Under the pieces are notes generated by a model that saw nothing but the letters and a program-made list of their open reading frames with translations, was not told where the DNA came from and did no database searches. Of a stretch of DNA of 64,000 nt, positions 56,167-64,000 are shown in pieces. Source of the stretch: Vicia villosa (taxonomy: Eukaryota > Streptophyta > Magnoliopsida > Fabales > Fabaceae); assembly GCF_029867415.1 (NCBI RefSeq), contig NC_081183.1, forward strand, positions 33,562,655 through 33,626,654, given 5' to 3'. The translations under genes were made by a program, and so were the position numbers. The first letter of the stretch is position 1, and each line of letters starts with the position of its first letter.

Positions 56167-57184
56167 TGTTAATTATGTGATTTTATGGTTGGCAACAATT
56201 TTGGTAAAACATGTATCACAACAAGATGTCTTGACATGTTGGTCAGAAATCATTGCAAACAGATATTTTAACACGATGTTGTGACATGTTGTACCAGACA
56301 TCAGTGCAGGTTTAGGTTTTACTTCTTGGAAGATTTGATTTATTTAATGAGAGATTCTTTGCTATTTTATTTCTCATATTTTTGCAGTACAAGAAGGATT
56401 TAATTTGGAACGACTGTTTAATTCTAGCTGTACACTTGTTTCATAAAATAGGATGTTGAGACATTTTAGGAAACATGTGATGTTTGTTCCTTATTTTAAC
56501 GAGAAGATTATGGAGAAGATTTGCAGCTGCTATTTTAGATATTTGAATGAAGAGCCCAAAGCCCATCCTTATGGAAATCTATTTAAAAGAACAACCTAAA
56601 CCTAATGGAGTAACTAAGTCGTGCGATTGAAGTATTTGTTTTAGAGTTTAGTTTATTCATTATTCTTTTTTCTTTGTGATCCACTCTATAGTAGAGTTAG
56701 ATTGTGTTTATTGTGAGCCATTCATGTATCTCTTAGATGCTTGAATTGGACTTTGTTTGAGTTGTAATTTGTCAATCACTCATAAGCTTTTAAGCAAGAA
56801 TAGATTGTGTGTCTTGGAAGTTTGTATTATATCTTTGATTGTCTTTGTTGTTTATCATTGTTGTGTGATTGAAGGGAAGTGAGAGGGGTCTCATATCTAG
56901 GAATGTCTTAGATAGAAATAACACAGATAGTGATTATGTGAGAAGATTGTAAACTAGTGGTTGTTTACTTCGGCTTCAAACTAATACTATTTTAGTAGAT
57001 TTCCTCCCTGGCTTGGATGCCTAAAGAGAATGTGATGTTGCATCGAACTGGATTAATAATTACCTGTGTTGTTTACTTTCAGCATCTTATTCTATCTGCA
57101 TAATTATTATTGTTGTTGTGACTGATCTGATACTAGTGTCATGACATCTAGTTCGACATCTGATATCTGCTTACCTGGATTTCA
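56167..57184 (+). repeat. 3' LTR of the SIRE-like copia element
   Basis: Starts TGTTAATTATGTG after the polypurine tract; a plausible end is CCTGGATTTCA near 57184. Contains repeated GACATCTGATATCTG-like phrases. No partner LTR in the window, so the right end is approximate. Confidence 0.65.
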
Positions 57185-57711
57185 ATTATGTCAATAATAT
57201 TTAACTATTATAATCACTCAAATTGATTAATAAATAATAGTTACAAAGTAATTTTTTTAATCAGTTAAGAGCTAAAAGATTAAATCTTCTAATAAAATAA
57301 TTGCACCTCAAACTATAAAAATTTAGAAATATTAAGGGTGCTATGGTTTCATTAAATATCTTATATAATAATAATTCAACTAATAAATAATGAAAGTTAT
57401 TAATTTTTTTAATAATTTAACCAAAATAATATGATGTTGCAACTCTAATATCGAGCAAAGGGGTCAAACCAAGGATTGACGTGATGGAAGCAATTGAGTC
57501 TTTGATTACGGAATCATCAATTTTCCAACTGCATATATTTCTGGTTCCCAAACGGAACATATATGAATATTGCATTCCCATTTATTTAATGTGATATATA
57601 TGTTCTAATGTGATATAATGCTTTTTTCATATATGATATTCAGTTTTTTTTTCACTTAAATGAGATTATATGATATTTATTTTATGTGAAGTTTATTCAT
57701 TGTCTCTCAGT
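57185..57711. other. Stretch without recognisable gene
   Basis: AT-rich; probably internal sequence of the copia element whose 3' end lies at 58498-58666, interrupted by the TRIM. No domain seen. Confidence 0.4.
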
Positions 57712-57716
57712 CTTTC

Positions 57717-58492
57717 TGTTAAGAGTCCCACATCGGACAATATATGACCTAAACATGTGCTTATAAGTGGGGGCAATCCTCACACTACCAACCGGTTTTG
57801 TAAGGATGAGTTAGGTCAAACTCTAATATGGTATCAAAGCCTATCGATCGAACCATGGGTCGCCCACCGTTAATATCCACGCACGAAGCCCAAAAAGAAT
57901 GTTGGGCGTGAGGGAGTGTATTAGGAAGATCCTAAAGTCCCACATTGGTTGGAGATAGAGTATTGAAAGAGTTTATATAGAGTGACACTCCTCACCTTAC
58001 CAACCGGTTTTGTAGGGATGAGTTAGGCTTAACCACATTTCTTAACATGGTATCAGAGCCTCGATTAAGATCCAGTGGGCCACCTATTATGGTTACCGCT
58101 ATCGGGTCACCCACCATTTATTTCCATGCTTCAGTTATGTGTTCCTAGGCGTAAGGGGGTGTGTTAAGAGTCCCACATCGAACAATATATGGCCTAAACA
58201 TGTGCTTATAAGTGGGGGCAATCCTCACCCTACCAACTAGTTTTGTAAGGATGAGTTAGGTCAAACTCTAATATGGTATCAGAGCCTATCGATCGAACCA
58301 TGGGCCGCCCACCGTTAATATCCACGCACCAAGCCCAAAACGAATGCTGGGCGTGAGGGGGTGTATTAGGAAGATCCTAAAGTCCCACATTGGTTGGAGA
58401 TATAGCATTGAAAGAGTTTATATAGAGTGACACTCCTCACCTTACCAACCGGTTTTGTAGGGATGAGTTAGGCTCAACCACATTTCTTAACA
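57717..58492 (+). mobile_element. Concatemeric TRIM element with four LTRs, 776 bp
   Basis: Flanked by target duplications ctttc (57712-57716 and 58493-58497). Order: LTR A (57717-57828), internal (57829-57918), LTR B (57919-58047), internal (58048-58161), LTR A' (58162-58273), internal (58274-58363), LTR B' (58364-58492). Each internal part starts with TGGTATCA(A/G)AGC, the initiator tRNA-Met primer site, and ends in a purine tract such as GTAAGGGGGTG. A/A' and B/B' repeat at 445 bp. The ends of the whole are TGTTAAG and CTTAACA. No coding capacity, as expected for a TRIM. Confidence 0.92.
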
Positions 58493-58497
58493 CTTTC

Positions 58498-58666
58498 CAT
58501 CTTTTTGTTAAAGATAAAGGGGGACAAGTATACTCAAAAAGAGATTAAAGTATACACTATTTATATGTAAGGGGGAGCTTAACAACTCCAATTTGAATAT
58601 CTATATTTTTTTTCTATTTTACCACCTCCCTGAGAAATATAGTGTCATCATTAAAAAAGGGGAGAA
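58498..58666 (+). mobile_element. 3' internal end of a Maximus-like copia element
   Basis: Contains AAAGGGGGACAAGTATAC and AAGGGGGAGCTTAAC and ends in a polypurine tract AAAAAAGGGGAGAA directly before the LTR. Homologous to the minus-strand sequence near 39130-39205. Upstream continuation is split off by the TRIM. Confidence 0.7.
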
Positions 58667-59650
58667 TGTGCTCCTATGTGTTATGTAGGTAATTGTCTTA
58701 TAAAAGTTTTGATAATGACAACTGAACAAGGAATAATAAATCAAAAGCACCATTTAAGATGCAAGCACAAGTCAAAGTATTTAAAGTTTTCGTTGAAATA
58801 GATTAATAAAGTTAAATCAAGTAATTGAAAGGATTTGAAGTAGTGAAGTTGTGAAAGTTTGTCTGGTTTCGTGCTTAGTGTTTTATCATTTAGTTTGATT
58901 AGTTGAATTTAAATGAAAAAAGAGTAAGTTTTGCCCTAGTAAGACGATGCACACACACACATATACACACCTAGAGTATTTCAAGCTCTTTATCATTTTC
59001 TTAAAACGTCTTAAAAAAAACTAATTTCGACAAGTACTTAATCAATTAGGAAAGTAAAATTGAATTGTCTAATTGGTTAGGCCTTTCATTTAATCGGTTA
59101 GATCAAGAGTAACACCTCCTAATTTATTAGGCAGCCTTGTTAATCCATTATAAATGATGTTGCAAATTATGGTTTTCTTTTACGACTTAACCTAATCGAT
59201 TCGGTTGGTGTTGTAATCGATTATGAAATGACCTAGCCCATAGATTGTTGCAAACACACAAAGTATTTTATTTTATGGTTTCCTCACTTCTAAACACACA
59301 ATTTTTTTTAATAATCAAATATCTTATTTAAATCCTTATCCTTATTTTATTTTTTTTCATTAGAAATTTCCTTAGTGCTAAGGGAGTGAAAAGTTTTATC
59401 TGAGAGTTGTATTTTTCTGTTGTGTTGAATTTATTTTTCAAGAACTTATTTCTCTTGTGGTCTTGTAATAGATTTGAAGGTTGCAACCTATACCTGTAAA
59501 AAGTTGGGTATAAGGTTGTTGTAATAAACCAATGTAAAATCTCAATTTATTGTTTAAGGTTGTTGAGTTCAACCCGTTTTAAATGTCAAATTGTTGTTAC
59601 TGAAAATCTCAAGAAAAAACCTTAAGATCGAACTAAAATAATTTATGGTG
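58667..59650 (+). repeat. 3' LTR of the Maximus-like copia element
   Basis: Starts TGTGCTCCTATG after the polypurine tract. Contains TTTTGATAATGACAAC, a short CA repeat (58953-58963), CTAATCGATTCGG and GTAATCGATTATG, and CTTAGTGCTAAGGGAGTG, all found in the relics at 15979-18845 and, inverted, at 37980-39047. Right end approximate. Confidence 0.65.
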
Positions 59651-60235
59651 TGTACTTTCATTTCCCTTATCTTTTCATATTTATGTTATTTAATCTTTTG
59701 CACTTAATTTCTACTTCATCCCTTTTCTTAAAATTAATTAAGTAAATATCAATTTTTTTCTTTTAAAAAAAGTCACTAGGTCAATAATTTTAATTTGATC
59801 TTTTCAAATTATATGCTTTGTATCCATCATTTTGTTATTGTTACATAATATAAGTAAAATAAAAATTGTTAAGTAAAATTTGAAACAGTCCTTGCGGATA
59901 CAAACTTAGAAACATAATTACTTGATGATACAATTGTTACAGTTGCTAAAAGTACATCAAATTTTGAGAAAACATTATATAATTTTTAAGAAGATAACAT
60001 AAATATAGTAGTAATACATCATAACTTATAATAGTTGATAAATTACATTATATAGTTTTTTAAGAAAAAACATAAATATTGTGTAAAAAAAACATAAATA
60101 TAGTAATACATCATAATTTATAGTTGATAAATTTCAACTATCAAAAGATTTCACTATGCTCATCTATAGTTTCATAATAACCAAATAGTCAAATAACATA
60201 CATAAATCCAAAAACAAACACAAAATGTAATGAAA
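59651..60235. other. AT-rich stretch without recognisable gene
   Basis: Contains a repeated phrase AACATAAATATAGTA(A) (59998, 60100). The right end probably holds the 3' untranslated region of the DUF538 gene. Confidence 0.5.
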
Positions 60236-60730
60236 TTAACTTTCTATAATCTCCCCCTCCTTATCCTTCAATTGCAACTTCATATACTTTTCCTTTTCCT
60301 CAACACTCATAAAAGAAGTAACATGAAAAGACTTTCCAATCCCCAAAGGAGTCTTGAAATACATCTTCTTCCCATCAAAACCATCAACACTCATTTCACT
60401 TATAGGCACCCAAACAAACATTTGCTTACTCTTGATTCCACTCATTTTCTTCATCTTGAATTTCTCCACATAGGCAGTTACTTCAATTCCATAGCTCACA
60501 AGAGTCTTTGTCCCTTCAAAGTAATGCTCACTTGGTGCTTTTTGTTTCATCCAAACAAAGCCAGTTTCTCTAACTCTTCCACATTCAATAAGATCCTTTA
60601 AGGGAAGAACACCCTTTGGAAATCCAAGCTCTTCCAAGAGTTGGATGGAGTGGTTGAAGCAGTTTTCGGAGCCGTGTACTATCTCGGCCCCGAAACGCTC
60701 GTTTACCACCATTTTGCTGTTGCTAGCCAT
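60236..60730 (-). CDS. DUF538 family protein, 164 aa, single exon
   Basis: Complete frame in good ATG context (GCAATGGC) ending IIES-stop. Family hallmarks run the whole length: LLEELGFPKGVLPLKDL (about residues 31-47), ECGRVRETGFVWMKQK, EHYFEGTKTLVSYGIEVTAY, KMKKMSGIKSKQMFVWVPI, KKMYFKTPLGIGKSF. The length matches the usual 150-170 residues. There is no signal peptide or membrane segment, so cytosolic location is likely. DUF538 proteins are plant-specific, often stress-responsive, with no settled biochemical role. No lesions, and not retroelement-like: a real host gene. The sequence upstream (60731-60900) is AT-rich; a promoter cannot be defined. Confidence 0.95.
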   Translation of the reverse strand: MASNSKMVVNERFGAEIVHGSENCFNHSIQLLEELGFPKGVLPLKDLIECGRVRETGFVWMKQKAPSEHYFEGTKTLVSYGIEVTAYVEKFKMKKMSGIKSKQMFVWVPISEMSVDGFDGKKMYFKTPLGIGKSFHVTSFMSVEEKEKYMKLQLKDKEGEIIES

Positions 60731-62292
60731 TGCAAAGAAAAAAAAAGTATCAAGAGAAATATGTTATTGTTAACTATAGGGATATATGTAAAGTATGATA
60801 TAATATGTTTAAATATAGGTTTTAGAAATGAAGGATGGTTTTGAATAGGAAGGAAAATTGTTGCTGGTTAAATGGAAGTTGAGCTGAATTGGCATGTTTT
60901 TGTGTGGTTGTTCAACCAATTTTTACTAACATTTTGTGGTGGTTAGTTGGTGAGCTATATAGTATGTTTTCCTTACATACATGTATGCATGTATCTTATG
61001 ATCTAAGTAGTTAGAACTGGTATTTAAGTTAAATGAATTTATTTATATTTATATATTAAGATAAATAAATTGTTAATATTTATAAATCAATAATTTTAAA
61101 TTTAAAAAAAAAAATAGTTACAAATAATTGTACTTATTAGTATATATGAAATATATAAAAGGAAATAGAGCTTTTAATGTGGCTTTTACTTTCTAATTTT
61201 ACTCTATATAAATTGTTTTCTTTACTAAAAATATTAAAGTTCGTCTTTAGATTGAATTCATACTAGATGCACACATAAAAAGATACTAAGTTTTGCAAAA
61301 GCATTAGAGTTTCAATTTTAAATCTCTGCCTAGACTGTGTCATACTATTTTCCTAAAATAAAAAATAGTGAAAAATCAACAAAATCTAAAATTTATAAAA
61401 ATATTATCATAAATTCAATTTTAGAAATTAAAATTAAAATTAAAATAGAGAAACCAAAAACAATTTTTTTTAACTTAATATTCTTGACCATTAGCCAATG
61501 TGTATGACCAACAATTTAAAAAAAAAAAAACAAAAAGAAACTCACAACACCTCACATTGCATCCCATGACACACATTTGAGAGAAGATTAATTTGCTAGA
61601 TGTTTTACACAAATAAACTTATTTATAACATTGATTGTGTCTGGAAATAATTTGTGACCATCCAGAATATTCACAAAGAAACTTATTTAGAATATTCACA
61701 ATATTAAAACAAAAAAAATTATTCAGAATATTCACAATGTTAAAACACCGTATTCATAATTAAGATTTTTTTGTGTGAAGGTTCTGGGTTATGTATGCAT
61801 TTTATTTGGGTCAATCTTTATAATAATGAAAATATAAATTTAGAACTTCTTACTACCAATTTAGATGAAGCGCATTGAGATAAACATGCAAACAATAATG
61901 TAGAAAGCTCAATAAAATAACCAGAGTAAAAAAACCATGTATTGAATTTTTTAAGAAAACTCAAACTTTAACTCCCTCAATACTATGTAAATGGCTTGTG
62001 TCTTCTAGATGAACTGAGCCTATTATAAGTCCTATTGCATCACATAGGTTTAACCACAAATTTGATTCACCATTATAGAACCCTTGCAGTAAGAGAGTGC
62101 CATATTTACCTAAGGCAAAGTTTCGGTGTAATGTAAACAAGTTCATCATTTATCTCTACAAATTATCAATCATTTGAAAATGTCGTTTCTAGTCATTATG
62201 GAATTCACCAAGTCACCTGAAAAATTAACAGGATTAGCACTTGTCAAGAAACGAGTTGTGACAGAGTCTTTGGTCGAGTATGGATTTAGCAA
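60731..62292. other. Intergenic, AT-rich
   Basis: Promoter side of the DUF538 gene on the left and 3' flank of the elongin-B-like gene on the right. A 62-codon minus-strand frame at 61961-62149 has no recognised domain and may be downstream untranslated sequence. A repeated AATATTCACAA phrase occurs at 61663-61737. Confidence 0.5.
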
Positions 62293-63463
62293 TTACCAAC
62301 TGGCACCCTCTGCATTTGACTGATAGAAATCATTTGGTCGAACAATGTTGACCTCCTCAAACTCATTATCATCTGGAAGAAAAAGGACCGTTATGTCGCA
62401 ATCCACAATATTAAACAAATATACAATTGTTGCATAAGGATAGGATGTACATCATCCTTGAAGAAAATGGAGTACAACCTAAAGGCTAAAAATGGTTAAG
62501 AAAAAAAGATAAACATGCTCAGATGATATGAAAATGAACAAGGAAGCACTTTTTTGTTCAGGTGAACAGTGGTAGGGACTTCTAGTTTAAATGATAAACA
62601 GCGACAACAACCAGTCTTATTCCACTAAGTGGGGTCGGCAGTTTAAATGATAAACCGGGTCAAATAATTATCTGCTTTGCAATTTACAAATAAGTAGGAA
62701 AAAAAACTGAAAGATTAAGTTACTAATGACCCCCAATGGGAATATACACATATTTTCCAAAAGAAAGTTAGAGTTTGTTTTATATCCCTAAAATATTTTC
62801 AGAAATTTCTAAGGCACCTCAAGATTACTTGAAGCTGTGCAAAAAATTCGAGGAATATAGTTTTAAATCTTTCTGAAACAGTCCCAAATGATTGCAATAC
62901 AGGAATGAAAATTTGTCCAACATGAAACCAGGATGACCTGAATAGTCTATCTCTACTGTCAAATTTGCAGGATTTTTCAAAGAGCATTGGGAATAGGAAA
63001 TCTTCACACAATCAATGTAGGAAGAAGAGAAACCGGATAGGCGGAAAGGAAAAGGATTATGGTGGTATTAAGTTAATGATATACATTTTACCTTTCCTCA
63101 AGGTCAATGCAACAACAGCATCAGTTTCAATCTGAAAGGTTAAAAAAAAGAGAAATTGTTAGCATCTAGGTCATAGTCATGCGAGAAGCAAGCAGAATTA
63201 TTTAAGGCTAGTTAGAATGCTAGCACTATAAAAAGAATATACACATAGTACAAGACATGAAGAATTATATAGCAGTGTACCTTTTGATCAGCCAGAGTCT
63301 TAGAATCCTCTAATATTTCCCCTGTATCAGGAAGACTTAATCGTTGATCATTAGCTGGTTGATCGATGAGTTCTTGTAACTTCTGCTTTATGTCAAGAAC
63401 TTTATCAGATGGCTTGCACCGGATGAAATACGTTGTCTTGCCACGCTTAACGCGAATGTACAT
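62293..63463 (-). CDS. Elongin-B-like ubiquitin-fold protein, three exons, 100 aa
   Basis: Coding exons 63463-63281 (183 nt), 63131-63092 (40 nt) and 62372-62293 (80 nt) join in frame with GT-AG junctions (AAAAG|GTACAC, TTTCAG|ATTGAA, GAAAG|GTAAAA, TTCCAG|ATGATA). Protein: MYIRVKRGKTTYFIRCKPSD ... QRLSLPDTGEILEDSKTLAD, IETDAVVALTLRKDDNEFEE, VNIVRPNDFYQSNAEGASW. The beta-grasp fold and the FE..NI..P tail resemble elongin B, which in animals partners elongin C in transcription-elongation and cullin ligase complexes; role in plants is inferred. No C-terminal diglycine, so it is not a conjugated ubiquitin. An acceptor site just upstream of the ATG (CCTGACAG|GATATG, 63468) indicates a 5' UTR intron. 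Confidence 0.93.
62584..62655 (-). mobile_element. Truncated Au-like SINE fragment with 16 bp target duplication
   Basis: AGTTTAAATGATAAAC occurs at 62584-62599 and 62640-62655. Between them 40 bases contain CCACTAAGTGGGGTCGGC and ACAACAACC, which on the minus strand reads as the conserved 3' end of Au-type SINEs with a short TTG tail. It lies in intron 2 of the elongin-B-like gene. A local duplication is the alternative. Confidence 0.65.
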
Positions 63464-64000
63464 ATCCTGTCAGGAAATGATAGTTAAGATTAAAGACCAT
63501 CCCAAATTTCACAGAATGCAGAACAGATACATAAAACTAAATTAGAGCTGCAAGGAAGGATTTCAATTAAAACAGGGCTACAAACCCCAACTGTATTATA
63601 GGTAAAATTAGCATTTACATAGTATAAAACATTGACCACAGCCTCTTAAAAAAATAGAAGATTGACCATAGTTCAAAGAGTATGTTATATCGTTAAACAT
63701 GTTAATCACAGCAGCAGATGCCTCTAGAAATTGATAAATTTAAAAGAGAACAGGCAGTTACATTTTTTGGATACAAAGTAAGCCTCTAAAAATTAATAAA
63801 TTTAATGTGTCTGTATTTGTTGAACTTCCAGGATCTTGTGCTTAGATAAAAGGGAATGGAAAGAATTAAGACTTTGAATTATCAATATTTTCATATGATT
63901 AATGATTATCATTTGATAACACAAAAAAGACTAAACACAAAAAAGACTTTGAAGTTTTGGGCTTAGGAAGGTCGATCGGTGAAAGGGCATTCAATGAAGG
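63464..64000. other. Upstream part of the elongin-B-like gene
   Basis: Directly upstream of a splice acceptor at 63468, so it is probably a 5' UTR intron of the minus-strand gene. The first exon lies beyond the window or is not recognisable here. No coding frame seen. Confidence 0.45.

Larger units (their letters stand above)
54696..57184 (+). mobile_element. SIRE-like Ty1/copia, 5'-truncated, with 3' LTR
   Basis: Pol remnant 54740-55600, then an internal 3' region, a polypurine tract AAAGGGGGGAGAT (56154-56166) and a 3' LTR from 56167. No 5' LTR, gag, protease or integrase is present. Confidence 0.85.

Noticed and set aside
57717..58492. Cassandra-type TRIM with 5S rRNA-like LTR
   Set aside because: No 5S-like segment is visible in any of the four LTRs; only the generic TRIM layout is supported.
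61961..62149. Possible extra exon or small gene on the minus strand
   Set aside because: 62 codons, no domain, lies past the natural stop of the elongin-B-like gene; untranslated or chance frame more likely.
62799..63011. Two overlapping minus-strand frames of 60-70 codons
   Set aside because: They lie within intron 2 of the elongin-B-like gene, whose three exons join cleanly without them.

Overview
The window is plant nuclear DNA: AT-rich, with spliced genes carrying GT-AG introns, and almost wholly made of nested retrotransposons. The mix points to a legume, most likely the pea/vetch/lentil tribe (Fabeae) or a close relative. It has an Ogre-type (Ty3/gypsy Tat) element with a tRNA-Arg type primer site, Athila, Tekay-type chromovirus, SIRE/Maximus-like Ty1/copia, a TRIM, an L1-type LINE, and MITEs. 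The species call is inference from repeat families.

Region 1 (1-11027): a minus-strand Ogre-like LTR element whose 3' LTR runs off the left edge. The two LTR copies differ by one base that I could find over about 2.07 kb. The 6.2 kb between them has no recognisable gag-pol. Instead it holds two hairpin-rich tandem regions, one downstream of the primer site and one upstream of the 3' LTR. It sits inside a decayed Tat/Ogre relic (11028-15110) that was later also hit by a 2.7 kb solo LTR (11455-14183).

Region 2 (15110-28054): a gag-like relic, a Maximus-like LTR relic split by a Tekay-type solo LTR (16343-18173), an Athila gag-pol relic with a 208 bp tandem duplication, a direct Athila-to-copia fusion near 21.5 kb, and an internally deleted Tekay element (21977-26946) inserted in the copia RT gene.

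Region 3 (28055-36288): gene-poor DNA with a Stowaway-like MITE, then a complete Ty3/gypsy element (30223-36288) with identical 290 bp LTRs, a 5 bp target duplication and one open 1841-codon gag-pol. It is the only retroelement here whose coding capacity looks intact.

Region 4 (36289-48238): AT-rich DNA, a decayed minus-strand Maximus/SIRE-like copia element (about 37980-45275) interrupted by Tat/Ogre fragments, and a LINE RNase H relic interrupted by a 300 bp fold-back MITE with a 9 bp target duplication.

Region 5 (48239-59650): a full-length but mutated L1-type LINE with a 17-18 bp target duplication, a truncated SIRE-like copia element with its 3' LTR, a concatemeric TRIM of four LTRs (57717-58492), and another Maximus-like copia 3' end.

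Region 6 (59650-64000): the only recognisable host genes, both on the minus strand: an intronless DUF538 gene and a three-exon elongin-B-like ubiquitin-fold gene with a tiny SINE fragment in its second intron.
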